From positions 1 through 47,727 of the forward strand of contig NZ_JAMZGF010000040.1 in NCBI RefSeq assembly GCF_024158915.1: a stretch of DNA of 47,727 nucleotides, read 5' to 3'. The notes below the pieces were generated by a model. It was not told the DNA's origin. It saw nothing but the letters and a program-made list of their open reading frames with translations, and did no database searches. Below are positions 27,780 to 36,210 of this stretch, piece by piece (positions within the stretch are counted from its first letter, which is position 1; each line of letters opens with the position of its first letter). This DNA comes from Chryseobacterium sp. S0630. Its GTDB lineage: Bacteria > Bacteroidota > Bacteroidia > Flavobacteriales > Weeksellaceae. The position numbers and the translations under genes are program-made.

Positions 27780-28955
27780 TTAAAGATTTTCCTCCTTTCT
27801 GATTGTTATCCTGAAAGTACTTCCCTTTCCTACTTCAGTCTGGGAAATCTTGATATCTCCATTGTGATATTCATGAATTACCCTTCTTGCCAATGACAAT
27901 CCCAATCCCCACCCTCTTTTTTTGGTAGAATAGCCAGGATTAAAAGCATTTCTTGCCTGTTGTTTTGTCATCCCGCTGCCGTTGTCTTTTACTTCAACGA
28001 GAATATTTTTATTTCTTTCAAAAACAGACATGGTGATTGCTCCTTCTCCTTTCATCGCATCCACAGCATTTTTTACAAGATTTTCAATCACCCAGCTTAT
28101 TAGAATTTTATTGTGAGGAACCAAAACGATATATGTTGGAAGATTAAGTGTAAAATTGATTTTCCTTGAAATTCTTGTTTTCAAATAGTCATAATTCTCC
28201 TGAATGGTTTCATTGAAATTTCTGTCGTTCAGCTCAGGAATAGAACCAATTTTTGAGAATCTCTCTGAGATCGTTCTGAGTCTTTCAATATCTTTTTCAA
28301 TCTCATGTACGCCATCTGAATCCGGATTATCCAGCTTCATAATTTCTATCCAGCCAATCATAGAAGACAGAGGAGTTCCAATCTGATGCGCTGTTTCCTT
28401 AGCCAAACCTGCCCAAAGATAGCCTTCATCTGTTTTTTTTATCGTTCTGAAAAACCAGAAAGAAAAACCAAAATACAGTAAAATAAACAGTCCTAAAATA
28501 TAGGGTGAATATCGAAGATTATTAAGCAGACGTGAATTATCATAATACACAAACTGATTATTGCCATCCGGCACTTTGATCTCAATAGGATCATAGTTTT
28601 TCTCCATATTCCGGATCAAATCCTGCAATTTCTCAGGATCCTTAATCGTACTTTCAGGAATATTTCTGTAGTATCCGAGATCAAGGATTGGATTTTTGAA
28701 CTTATCTGTTACAATAAACGGAATGGTATTGTTGATATTCAGGATATCTGGCAACAAATCCAGAACGTCTGTGTCTGGAGTTTTCACTTCCTGCTGTATT
28801 CTAATTGCTTTGGAAAGAAGGCTAATCCTTTTGATCTCCTCTTTTCTGAGAAAATTAATAAGCGATGTTGAGGCTACTACAATAGCAATTACCAAAGTAG
28901 TCATCACAACAAAAATGATCCAGTTATTCAGTCTGGTGAGTATGGATTTTCTCAA
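27780..28955 (-). CDS. Sensor histidine kinase (HisKA/HATPase)
   Basis: Membrane-bound two-component sensor kinase of 391 residues. Two membrane helices lie at about 12-34 and 148-168, enclosing a periplasmic sensor region of about 110 residues of no recognised type. The H-box is LAKETAHQIGTPLSSMIGWI, with His as the phosphorylated residue; the N-box is ENLVKNAVDAMKG, G1 EVKDNGSGM and G2 RGWGLGLSLARRVI. There is no HAMP domain that I can see and no response regulator gene beside it, so it is an orphan. Its ATG is 6 bases after the dacB stop, so the two are co-transcribed and the kinase may sense cell-wall state (inference). Confidence 0.92.
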   Translation of the reverse strand: MRKSILTRLNNWIIFVVMTTLVIAIVVASTSLINFLRKEEIKRISLLSKAIRIQQEVKTPDTDVLDLLPDILNINNTIPFIVTDKFKNPILDLGYYRNIPESTIKDPEKLQDLIRNMEKNYDPIEIKVPDGNNQFVYYDNSRLLNNLRYSPYILGLFILLYFGFSFWFFRTIKKTDEGYLWAGLAKETAHQIGTPLSSMIGWIEIMKLDNPDSDGVHEIEKDIERLRTISERFSKIGSIPELNDRNFNETIQENYDYLKTRISRKINFTLNLPTYIVLVPHNKILISWVIENLVKNAVDAMKGEGAITMSVFERNKNILVEVKDNGSGMTKQQARNAFNPGYSTKKRGWGLGLSLARRVIHEYHNGDIKISQTEVGKGSTFRITIRKEENL

Positions 28956-28961
28956 AGTATT

Positions 28962-30335
28962 TTATTTTAAAACATTCAGGATTTTCTGCAGCTCTGTATT
29001 TCCACTTCCCTGATAATTGTTGATGATAATCGAAAATACATATTTTTTCCCATCTTTTGCAGTGTGATATCCTGCGAAGGACTTGGTATCTCTCATCGTC
29101 CCGCTTTTCATCTTCATTCCATTATCCTGAACCGGGAATCCGTCGTAATAAGCCTCAAACCATGATTGTTTTTTAGCATATAAAAGAGCCTGAACTTCTG
29201 CTTTTGCCGCTACATAATTCTGTGGAGAAAGTCCGCTTCCATCAGCAAAATTGATCATATTAGGATTAATTCCTTTCGATTTCCAGAATTCTTTCAGATA
29301 AGAAACGCCGCTTTTGAAGCTTGAATTTCCTTTTTTCTCTTTTCCTAATGTTTTAATCAAAATCTCTCCGTAAAGATTGATACTTTTTCTTAAAAACCAA
29401 TAGACAATTTTATCTAAAGTCGGAGATTGATAAGTCAGGAGAATATTATTTTTAGGAGCTGCTAAAGCCGTTTTCCCTTCTATTTCAAGTTCTGAATTCG
29501 TTACTGCTTTTCCTGAAAGTTCAATTCCTGATTCCTTCAGCCATTGTTTTACTTCTGTGGCTAATTGGAGTGGCGGATTAGGAGTAGAACCGGAAACGGT
29601 AACAGTTTTTCCCGCCGGAAGCATTCCATTAATCAAAGCAACATCAGAATGAGGAGCAGTAAAAATCAGACTTTGATCTGAGTTTCCTCCTGCTTTAAGG
29701 TCATTGAGCCACTTTACGCCTTCCAGCGGATAAGAAAAGCTTTTAAAATCTGTTCCGTTGATATTGATATCAAACTGATTTTCTTTCCAGTTGATTCCCC
29801 AGACTCCGGCTCCATAGTAATTACCCAGATCATCCCAAGGCCAGCCTCCCGGGATCGTCTGATGATCAAAATAAGAATCATCAATCACCAGATCACCGGA
29901 TATTTTTGTGATTCCTGAATTTTTGACAGCATCAATCAGTTTCTTTTTAAAATTTTCGGGTTTATAGGCATCGTACCTCCAGCTTCCTAATGTAGGATCG
30001 CCATTGGAGCTGATGAAAAGATTTCCGTTCAGTGTTCCTCCGGAGATGTTTCCGGAATAGCTTGAAGTAGTAGTGAAAGTATAATTTTTCCCTAAAGTTT
30101 CCAATGCAGCTCCTGCCGTGAAAATCTTTTGTGTAGAAGCAGTAGAAAGCCCCTTATTTCCTTGATATTCATATATAAAATTGCCGTTTTCATCTGAAAC
30201 ATAAAATGATAAACTAGAAGAAACCGCCCCAGAAGAATCCATAAGATCCTTTGTTACTTTATCTAATTTTTGGGCTATATTCTGTGCAGCAACTATCTGT
30301 ACAGAAAGCACAAGAACAGCAAGTGTTTTTTTCAT
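28962..30335 (-). CDS. dacB: D-alanyl-D-alanine carboxypeptidase/endopeptidase (PBP4, S13)
   Basis: Periplasmic low-molecular-weight penicillin-binding protein that trims or cuts peptidoglycan cross-links, 457 residues from the chosen start MKKTLAVLVLSVQIVAAQ, a clean signal peptide. The ORF is open to an ATG 12 codons earlier, but that would bury the signal. The active-site serine motif is STQK in STASTQKIFTAGAALETLG; the second motif lies in DGSGLSPQNYV; the third is KSGT in KMKSGTMRDTKSFAGY. The large insertion between motifs one and two is typical for S13. It leads the orphan histidine kinase gene. Confidence 0.94.
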   Translation of the reverse strand: MKKTLAVLVLSVQIVAAQNIAQKLDKVTKDLMDSSGAVSSSLSFYVSDENGNFIYEYQGNKGLSTASTQKIFTAGAALETLGKNYTFTTTSSYSGNISGGTLNGNLFISSNGDPTLGSWRYDAYKPENFKKKLIDAVKNSGITKISGDLVIDDSYFDHQTIPGGWPWDDLGNYYGAGVWGINWKENQFDININGTDFKSFSYPLEGVKWLNDLKAGGNSDQSLIFTAPHSDVALINGMLPAGKTVTVSGSTPNPPLQLATEVKQWLKESGIELSGKAVTNSELEIEGKTALAAPKNNILLTYQSPTLDKIVYWFLRKSINLYGEILIKTLGKEKKGNSSFKSGVSYLKEFWKSKGINPNMINFADGSGLSPQNYVAAKAEVQALLYAKKQSWFEAYYDGFPVQDNGMKMKSGTMRDTKSFAGYHTAKDGKKYVFSIIINNYQGSGNTELQKILNVLK

Positions 30336-30444
30336 TGCATTGTTGTTTGGATCTAAGCAAGCAGGTATCAAATACAGTTTGCAAGACTATTAATGCTTGC
30401 CGATGGCTGAACCTTTTGCTCTATTTAATTCTAATCAAATATAG

Positions 30445-31296
30445 TTAAAATAAAAGCTTTTTATACTCAATGAGGTCATCGGAAGTGAAAAGAATCTGAT
30501 GGTCAGGAGATTTTTCAAATGAACGATCATTTTTGAAATATTTCTCATAATCATCTTCATCTATGAAAATATCCATCTGACATTCTTTGATATAGTTTGA
30601 TTTCTCCCCATAATCCTGAACAAAATATCCGGAATCATTCCAGGTTTCATTATGGCAGCGTAAACAGCTTTTTCGGTAAACAGCTTTATGACCACATACT
30701 TCACAATCCTGTAAGTTTTGAAACAATACTGAGATCTCATGCTGGCTTTCTTCCGAAAAAAGGGAAAGAGGAATTGTTTTCAGAAGCAGATAATAATTCG
30801 GTTCCTGCCATGAAAAATACACCGACTCCGTTTTATTTATAAAAAGCCATAGTCTTTGAAAGTCATATTCTACCTCAGCTTTAACAATATTTTTAATATT
30901 CAGAACAGTCTCATTGTTTCTTTTGACATTCTGTTTGTCATCAATTTCAATAACGGGTTGCTGCTCCAGAAAGTGATTCAGGCATAATGTGGTCTGCCAT
31001 GAACCAATTGTTCTCAGTTTACCTTCTTCTCCACAGATCTCACACGTCCTGACAGACAGTTCTGAATATTTACTTTTGATCTTTTTAAGTTTGTCGTTGA
31101 GCGTTTCATCTTCAGAATAGGTGTAGCATCTCAATTCTCCAAACTTTTCCTTTCCAAAGACACGATGTTCCATATTCCAGCCTGCAACAGCAAATTCATA
31201 CAGCAATTTCCGGATAAGATCATTCCATCCGGTACTGTTCACTGAAAAATTAGTGAGATTACGTTCTATGAAAAGATTGATTTCTTCTTTGTTCAT
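30445..31296 (-). CDS. Hypothetical protein with two zinc-ribbon-like motifs
   Basis: A 283-residue soluble protein of unknown function. Two cysteine clusters suggest zinc binding: CEICGEE with a later Cys-Leu-Asn-His (about residues 81-105) and CEVCGHKAVYRKSCLRCHNE (about 198-217). The N-terminal 60 residues look helical; the C-terminal part is acidic. No signal peptide is seen. The ATG overlaps the last base of the pepE stop codon (TAATG), so the two are translationally coupled. Nothing identifies an activity. Confidence 0.75.
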   Translation of the reverse strand: MNKEEINLFIERNLTNFSVNSTGWNDLIRKLLYEFAVAGWNMEHRVFGKEKFGELRCYTYSEDETLNDKLKKIKSKYSELSVRTCEICGEEGKLRTIGSWQTTLCLNHFLEQQPVIEIDDKQNVKRNNETVLNIKNIVKAEVEYDFQRLWLFINKTESVYFSWQEPNYYLLLKTIPLSLFSEESQHEISVLFQNLQDCEVCGHKAVYRKSCLRCHNETWNDSGYFVQDYGEKSNYIKECQMDIFIDEDDYEKYFKNDRSFEKSPDHQILFTSDDLIEYKKLLF

Positions 31297-31988
31297 TAAA
31301 GGCTGCTTCCTGCTTCTATTTCGTAAGGTTCTTTCCCTTTTTCAAAAATCCTGGTCAGTTCACTTCCTTCCACTGTAATGGAATCATTTGTTCTTCGGAT
31401 CCAGTTTCCTTCTCTAAGGCCAACCACTTTAATATCATTTTGGGTAAGGAACTCCTGAATACGGGTTTCTCTGGTTTCTCCGTTGTGTTTCAAATCCGGA
31501 TTGGGATCAAGGTAATGGGGATTGATATTGAAAGACACCAGTCCCATACAGTCGAAACTCGGTGGGTATACAATCGGCATATCATTCGTCGTTTTCATAT
31601 TCTGACCTCCGATATTACTTCCTGCGCTGCATCCAAGATAAGCTTTTCCTTCAGATACATTTTCTTTCAGGACAGACATCAATCCTTCTTCGTGTAATGT
31701 TTTAACCAATAAAAAAGTATTTCCTCCTCCGGTAAAGAAACCTTTTGCCTGATGAATGGCTTCTTTTTTATCTTCAAATTCATGAAGCCCTTTTACTTTT
31801 ATATGGATGGTTTCAAAAAAAGAGCGTGCTTTAGCCGTATAGTCATCATGGGAAATTCCGCCTGGTCTTGCGAAAGGGATAAACACAATTTCGTCAATTC
31901 CTTTATAGAGTTGGATTAATTCTTCTCTTAAGTATTCCAGATATTCCCCACCAAAAAGGGTGGATGTTGAAGCTAATATAATGTTCAT
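31296..31988 (-). CDS. pepE: Peptidase E (alpha-aspartyl dipeptidase, S51)
   Basis: Cytoplasmic serine dipeptidase that hydrolyses Asp-X dipeptides, 230 residues, the family length. The nucleophile elbow is GCSAGSN with Ser121, and the catalytic His is in NINPHYLDP; GFFTGGGNTFLLV is the conserved glycine-rich strand. It is led by a strong promoter and is translationally coupled to the downstream zinc-ribbon gene. Confidence 0.92.
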   Translation of the reverse strand: MNIILASTSTLFGGEYLEYLREELIQLYKGIDEIVFIPFARPGGISHDDYTAKARSFFETIHIKVKGLHEFEDKKEAIHQAKGFFTGGGNTFLLVKTLHEEGLMSVLKENVSEGKAYLGCSAGSNIGGQNMKTTNDMPIVYPPSFDCMGLVSFNINPHYLDPNPDLKHNGETRETRIQEFLTQNDIKVVGLREGNWIRRTNDSITVEGSELTRIFEKGKEPYEIEAGSSL

Positions 31989-32024
31989 ATGGCGAAATTA
32001 TAGGTATTAATAAAAAATGAATTA

Positions 32025-32055
32025 CAAAGATAGCTTCAAAGATGAACGAATCAAA
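32025..32055 (-). promoter_or_regulatory. Promoter of pepE operon
   Basis: Read leftward: TTTG at 32055-32052, 19 bases, TATCTTTG at 32032-32025. Both boxes and the spacing match the Bacteroidota consensus exactly. Confidence 0.8.
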
Positions 32056-32177
32056 AATTAAACTAAAAAAAACACGAATCCCGTTAATATTTTCTAAAAA
32101 AACTTAAAGCCTCTAAAATTTTACATTTTGTGGAATTATTATTGAATTTTAGATTTTCGAATTTAAAATATAAGATT

Positions 32178-32720
32178 ATGAAAATGAGTAAAATTAATAG
32201 TAGAAGCCTATTTTTAGGATTAATACTAGCAGGAAGTGTAAGTCTTGTAAATGCACAAACGACTCAGCCGGAAACTTCGGCATCAACGAGTCAAACCACT
32301 AATCCAACTATTGAGGGTCTTAAAAAACAGATCGCAGCCAATCCAAAAGATGCAGAATCATTAGCAAAACTGGCTAATGCTTATCAGGAAGCTTCAGACT
32401 GGCCCAATGCCATTGATACATGGAAGAAAATATCTGTTTTATTACCGGACTGGGCTCCGTCTTATTACAGCCAGGCTTATGCCTATCAGTCTGCAAAAGA
32501 TGATGCCAATGCAAAAATTGCTTACGAAAAGTATATTGCAACAGTAAAACCTGAAGAAGTAGAGCAAAATAAGAAGAATCTGGCATACGCTTATTTCTAT
32601 CTTGCCTTTACAGAACAGCAAACTGATCCTAATAAAGCAAAAGAACACATTGCAAAATCTATACAGTATGACCCAACCAACGAGGATGCTGTAAAGCTTA
32701 GCAAAACATTAAATTCTTAG
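32178..32720 (+). CDS. Exported tetratricopeptide repeat protein
   Basis: A 180-residue protein from ATG 32178 (MKMSKINSRSLFLGLILAGS); the ORF is open 16 codons further up, but the signal peptide starts here and is cleaved near LVNAQ. After a Thr/Ser/Gln-rich linker, about three TPR units are visible: DAESLAKLANAYQEASDWPN, APSYYSQAYAYQSAKDDANA and NLAYAYFYLAFTEQQTDPNK. It is probably a periplasmic protein-interaction module; the partner is unknown. It is a single-gene unit with its own terminator. Confidence 0.88.
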   Translation: MKMSKINSRSLFLGLILAGSVSLVNAQTTQPETSASTSQTTNPTIEGLKKQIAANPKDAESLAKLANAYQEASDWPNAIDTWKKISVLLPDWAPSYYSQAYAYQSAKDDANAKIAYEKYIATVKPEEVEQNKKNLAYAYFYLAFTEQQTDPNKAKEHIAKSIQYDPTNEDAVKLSKTLNS

Positions 32721-32726
32721 TAAATA

Positions 32727-32757
32727 AAAAAGACCGGAAAATTTTTCCGGTCTTTTT
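32727..32757 (+). terminator. Terminator of the TPR gene
   Basis: GACCGG and CCGGTC flank an A/T centre (AAAATTTTT), with A runs before and T runs after, 7 bases beyond the stop. Confidence 0.88.
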
Positions 32758-32793
32758 GTTTTTAATTATAAATGATGAAATGTTCAGGTTTTA

Positions 32794-32974
32794 TTTAAAT
32801 TAAACACAAAGATTAAGTACCTGCTGTTAAATTTTGAGGAAGCTAAGGATGGAATCAATTTCATTGATTCTTTCTAAGCGTATGTATATCATAAAGTTTC
32901 ATCAGCGACACTGTCGCTTTCTTAGCACGCTTAGGAATAAGAGAATTTAAGCTAATCTTTGCGTTAAATTTAAA
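32794..32974. repeat. Structured 181-base element with inverted ends (MITE-like)
   Basis: The two ends, TTTAAATTAAACACAAAGATTA at 32794-32815 (22 bases) and the complement of 32953-32974, agree at 20 of 22 positions. Inside are a hairpin with 8-base arms GAATCAAT/ATTGATTC at 32852-32870 and a tighter one AGCGACA/TGTCGCT at 32904-32918. There is no coding frame. It fills most of the 330-base gap between the TPR terminator and the YdeI-like gene. It looks like a small non-autonomous mobile element or a conserved structured repeat. Confidence 0.6.
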
Positions 32975-33051
32975 ATATATTTTTTGTGCAGAGTTACTCT
33001 TTTTTAATTCCAGATTTCCTGCATTATTTGAAACTTTGTCTTGCTATGATC

Positions 33052-33540
33052 CTACTCAATCATCTTTCCGAAAAAATCTGTTTCACCATGCAGATGTCTG
33101 ATAATTTTATCAATATTTCTCTGAATACTGGCTTCGGTTTTTAAATTATTGATATACCGGATCAGCTCATGTCTTCTTGAAGGAATCAGGTTTTCAAAAT
33201 TTGCTGTTGCCACAGTACTTTCTTTAATTGCTTTTTCTAATTGCGGATGGATAGCAATACTTCTGTCAGAATCATCATATTCCAGAACAACTTCAATAAC
33301 TTCTCCTATTCTTTTTGGAGAGTTTTTCAGCATTATCAGGTTCACATACAGCCTCCATTCTCCCAGATATTTCATCAGGTTTTGCTTAAATTCTTTCCCA
33401 TTCACAGTTCCTTTTACAGCAATAGGACTTTTATTTCTCCCTGATTCATTAAAAATTTCTTCCAGAATTTCTTCAGGAATAAAAACAAAAGGATTGATTC
33501 CTATAATTTCCAATGAGGCGGTGAAGCTGTTGTTTTTCAT
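33052..33540 (-). CDS. DUF1905 / YdeI-OmdA family protein
   Basis: A 162-residue cytoplasmic protein. The N-terminal 100 residues have the DUF1905 beta pattern (SPIAVKGTVNGKEFKQNLM; GEWRLYVNLIMLKNSPKRIG; IEVVLEYD). The C-terminal 60 residues have the OmdA/YdeI helical motif LIPSRRHELIRYINNLKTEA followed by R-N-I-D-K-I-I. YdeI-like proteins have been linked to resistance against some antimicrobial peptides and bacteriocins, but the molecular role is unclear. It is a single gene. Confidence 0.82.
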   Translation of the reverse strand: MKNNSFTASLEIIGINPFVFIPEEILEEIFNESGRNKSPIAVKGTVNGKEFKQNLMKYLGEWRLYVNLIMLKNSPKRIGEVIEVVLEYDDSDRSIAIHPQLEKAIKESTVATANFENLIPSRRHELIRYINNLKTEASIQRNIDKIIRHLHGETDFFGKMIE

Positions 33541-33600
33541 AGATAACAGATTTAGTTAGGCTAGAAACAAAATTAACTATTTGGTTTAACATCAACATAT

Positions 33601-33720
33601 TTTTTTCCTCTATAGCCTTCCTACTCTAAAACCCTAAAACTCTCAAACCCTCCTACACTCAAACTCTCCCACCCCAAAACCCTCTAACCCAATCACGCCG
33701 TAACTCAAAATTCATACCTC
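33601..33720. repeat. Degenerate C-rich, G-depleted tract
   Basis: Only three G occur in 120 bases of the + strand. The tract is built of loose variants of ACTCTAAAACCCT and CTCAAACCCTC. It lies between the YdeI-like gene and the transaldolase promoter and has no coding frame. Confidence 0.7.
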
Positions 33721-33738
33721 AGAACCCAATTAATTCCC

Positions 33739-33746
33739 TATCTTTG
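33739..33746 (+). promoter_or_regulatory. Putative promoter -7 element of the transaldolase gene
   Basis: TATCTTTG matches TAnnTTTG 23 bases before the ATG at 33770. The region upstream is the G-depleted tract, with no TTG -33 box. Confidence 0.5.
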
Positions 33747-33769
33747 TATCAATAAATCTATTTATCAAA

Positions 33770-34423
33770 ATGAAATTTTTTATTGACACAGCTAATTTAG
33801 AGCAAATCAAGGAAGCAAGAGATCTTGGGATCTTAGATGGTGTAACTACCAATCCTTCATTAATGGCAAAAGAAGGAATTCAGGGAGCTGAAGCGATCAA
33901 AAACCATTATAAAACGATCTGCGAACTTGTAGACGGAGATATTTCTGCAGAAGTTCTTTCTACAACGTATGAAGAAATGATTAAGGAAGGAGACGAATTG
34001 GCTGCTATTCACCCGAATATCGTTGTAAAAATTCCGATGATCAAAGACGGAATCAGAGCTTTAAAATATTTTTCTGATAAAGGAATCAAAACAAACTGTA
34101 CTTTGATCTTCTCTCCGGGACAGGCTCTTTTGGCAGCAAAAGCAGGAGCAACTTATGTTTCTCCGTTCTTAGGAAGATTAGATGATATTTCTACTGACGG
34201 TCTGAACCTTATTCAGGAGATCAGATTAATTTTCGATAACTATATGTTCGAAACTGAAATCCTGGCCGCTTCTATCCGTCACTCAATGCACATTATCGAC
34301 TGTGCTAAAATAGGAGCAGATGTTATCACGTCTCCACTTCCTCCGATCTTGAGCTTATTGAAGCACCCGTTAACAGACAGCGGATTGGCTCAGTTTATTG
34401 CAGATTCTCAGAAATTAGCATAA
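33770..34423 (+). CDS. fsa: Transaldolase / fructose-6-phosphate aldolase family (short TalC type)
   Basis: Cytoplasmic class I aldolase of the pentose phosphate pathway, 217 residues, the short decameric type. The N-terminal MKFFIDTANLEQIKEA and GVTTNPSLMAKEG are family signatures. The Schiff-base lysine is Lys87 in VVKIPM. Position 61 is Glu (ISAEV), where true fructose-6-phosphate aldolases such as E. coli FsaA have Gln; from family knowledge this favours transaldolase activity. It is a single gene with its own promoter and terminator. Confidence 0.94.
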   Translation: MKFFIDTANLEQIKEARDLGILDGVTTNPSLMAKEGIQGAEAIKNHYKTICELVDGDISAEVLSTTYEEMIKEGDELAAIHPNIVVKIPMIKDGIRALKYFSDKGIKTNCTLIFSPGQALLAAKAGATYVSPFLGRLDDISTDGLNLIQEIRLIFDNYMFETEILAASIRHSMHIIDCAKIGADVITSPLPPILSLLKHPLTDSGLAQFIADSQKLA

Positions 34424-34447
34424 TCACTGGTCCTTATTCAGATATAA

Positions 34448-34475
34448 AAAATCCCGGAACACTATCCGGGATTTT
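34448..34475. terminator. Bidirectional terminator between transaldolase and acetyltransferase
   Basis: AAAATCCCGGA and TCCGGGATTTT pair over 11 bases around a 6-base loop, between convergent genes with stops at 34423 and 34493. Confidence 0.85.
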
Positions 34476-34492
34476 ATTTTTTAATGGGTGTT

Positions 34493-35062
34493 TTATTTTT
34501 TTTCTTCAGTTATATTTTTAACCACCTTACACGGATTTCCCACTGCCACTACATTATCCGGAATATCTTTTGTGACAACACTTCCTGCTCCAATCACCGA
34601 ATTATTTCCGATAGAAACACCCGGAAGTACAACCACATTTCCTCCCAACCATACATTATCACCTACTTTGATCGGATGTGCATATTCCAGCCCTTCATTC
34701 CTTTGCTGTACATCAAGCGGATGGCCTGCTGTATAAAAACTGCAGTTGGGCCCGATAAACACGTTATCACCAAATTCTATTTTGGCACAGTCTAAAATAA
34801 CAAGGTTATGATTGGCATAGAAGTTCTCTCCCACTTTGATATTGTATCCGTAGTCGCACCAGAAATTGGGTTCTATACAGATATTTTCTTTTATACCGCC
34901 AATAATCTTTCTGAGCAGTCTGTATCTGTTTTCTGTATCTGAATTTTTCAATCCATTATATTCCTGGCATAGATCTTTGCAGGCAATACGTTCCCGAATC
35001 AGTTCTTTATCATAATTGGCATTATATAAAAGCCCGGCAGCACATTTTTCCTTTTCTGTCAT
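34493..35062 (-). CDS. maa: Sugar O-acetyltransferase (maltose acetyltransferase type)
   Basis: Acetyl-CoA-dependent left-handed beta-helix enzyme, 189 residues, the standard length of the Maa/LacA/NodL family. The N-terminal Mac domain reads MTEKEKCAAGLLYNANYD. Hexapeptide repeats run through the C-terminal half. The catalytic histidine lies in FYTAGHPLD, and VWLGGNVVVLPGVSIGNNSV then GAGSVVTKDIPDNVVAVGNP are the conserved repeat coils. It is a single gene. Its upstream region is unusual: a 10-copy heptamer repeat begins 20 bases before the ATG and could change expression if the copy number changes. Confidence 0.93.
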   Translation of the reverse strand: MTEKEKCAAGLLYNANYDKELIRERIACKDLCQEYNGLKNSDTENRYRLLRKIIGGIKENICIEPNFWCDYGYNIKVGENFYANHNLVILDCAKIEFGDNVFIGPNCSFYTAGHPLDVQQRNEGLEYAHPIKVGDNVWLGGNVVVLPGVSIGNNSVIGAGSVVTKDIPDNVVAVGNPCKVVKNITEEKK

Positions 35063-35081
35063 GAGATATAATTTTTTGCTA

Positions 35082-35151
35082 TTGCTTATTGCTTATTGCT
35101 TATTGCTTATTGCTTATTGCTTATTGCTTATTGCTTATTGCTTATTGCTTA
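35082..35151. repeat. Heptamer tandem repeat (TTGCTTA)x10
   Basis: Ten perfect head-to-tail copies of TTGCTTA, with one imperfect copy (TTGCTA) at 35076-35081. On the coding strand of the acetyltransferase gene it reads (TAAGCAA)10 and ends 20 bases before the ATG, so it lies in the 5' leader or promoter. The unit of 7 is not a multiple of 3. Confidence 0.97.
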
Positions 35152-35242
35152 TGAAATATAAGAAATATGTCCTGATAAACCTCAGTGATATTGATCATTC
35201 GTTTCAGCACCTCAAACCACATTATGTTCTAAAAAATAAAAA

Positions 35243-35266
35243 CAGGATGACAAAAATGCCATCCTG
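35243..35266 (-). terminator. Terminator of the GLPGLI protein gene
   Basis: CAGGATG and CATCCTG pair around a 10-base loop. Read leftward it is followed by TTTTTATTTTTT, 23 bases after the stop. Confidence 0.8.
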
Positions 35267-35289
35267 CAGATATTAGAAAATATATAATT

Positions 35290-36180
35290 TTACTTGAACA
35301 AATCAGGTTCTATTTTATTGTTATTTTTTAATTGATCTTCTTTTGCTCTTTTTTCAATATTCCTGTACATTTCATTCATATCAATGCTTTTACCATCCTG
35401 GTTTTTCATTTGCACTACAGCTCCTGCCGGAAGCGTACTCATGGTTTGCTTCATATCTTTTGTAGGATCAGTAAGATAATCTTTCCAGGCTTTTTTAAAC
35501 TGCTTTTTGCTGATCTCTATTTCTTTACCTCCCAAACCTATTGTAGTGAGGCCGGGTATTTGAAGATCTTCCTGCGATGCAGCTTCTGTTTTCTTGTTAC
35601 CGATTAGAGTCATTATATGCGAGCCTGTGGTATCCTCAATTTTAACAATAAGTCCCGGCAATCCATAGAATTTATAAGGACCATCCTGAAAAGGAATGTC
35701 TGTAGAAAACCATGCTACCCAACTTCTTCCTCCATAACTGGTAGTTGCTTTTTGGGTATTATACTCTCCGATTTTCTGCTTTTCAGGAAGTATTTTCCAT
35801 TCAGGTTTTTGATCTTCCGGCATTTTATAGCTGGTATTCCCAATGTTTTCTGAGAATGAAACACTGTAATCCGGATACTTTTTTGTAACCGTGGAGGAAA
35901 TTGTACCGGGTTTTATATTTTTTTTGATATTAATACTTCCCCCAAATCCTCCTTTCATCTGCTTTGCAATATCTGCTTTTGTTGCAGAATCTGAAGCAAA
36001 TTTTTCTCTGCTGTAATATTTAGATCCATTTTTATCAATGTCCAGAAACATTACATCACTTTTCACATCTGCTTTATTGGTAGAATCAGAGATATATTTA
36101 TAGTCATAATAGAATCTGTTGACTTGAGCCTGTAGGGCTACACTTAAAAACGCTAGCAAAAGCAAATGTATTTTTTTCAT
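35290..36180 (-). CDS. GLPGLI family secreted protein
   Basis: A 296-residue exported protein of the GLPGLI family, named for its motif, seen here as YKFYGLPGLIVKIEDTTGSH. The signal peptide is MKKIHLLLLAFLSVALQAQ. The family's W-x-W stretch appears as RSWVAWFSTDIPFQDGPYKF. The function of the family is unknown; members often sit beside TonB receptors or peptidases. It lies just downstream of the BlaI/M56 pair, but a hairpin at 36211-36243 separates them, so read-through or a separate promoter is needed. Confidence 0.92.
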   Translation of the reverse strand: MKKIHLLLLAFLSVALQAQVNRFYYDYKYISDSTNKADVKSDVMFLDIDKNGSKYYSREKFASDSATKADIAKQMKGGFGGSINIKKNIKPGTISSTVTKKYPDYSVSFSENIGNTSYKMPEDQKPEWKILPEKQKIGEYNTQKATTSYGGRSWVAWFSTDIPFQDGPYKFYGLPGLIVKIEDTTGSHIMTLIGNKKTEAASQEDLQIPGLTTIGLGGKEIEISKKQFKKAWKDYLTDPTKDMKQTMSTLPAGAVVQMKNQDGKSIDMNEMYRNIEKRAKEDQLKNNNKIEPDLFK

Positions 36181-36210
36181 AATTTATGTATTTATTTAAA
36201 TATTATTAAA

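Noticed and set aside
33601..33720. Telomere-like CCCTAAAA sequence
   Set aside because: The units are irregular, the tract is internal to the chromosome and there is no array end; treated as degenerate simple sequence.
35082..35151. CRISPR-like array
   Set aside because: The units are only 7 bases, contiguous and without spacers, and no cas gene is present.
35016..35276. Open frame on the + strand crossing the heptamer repeat (LLLIAYC repeats)
   Set aside because: It overlaps the acetyltransferase gene in antisense and is kept open only by the 7-base repeat; there is no start signal or domain.
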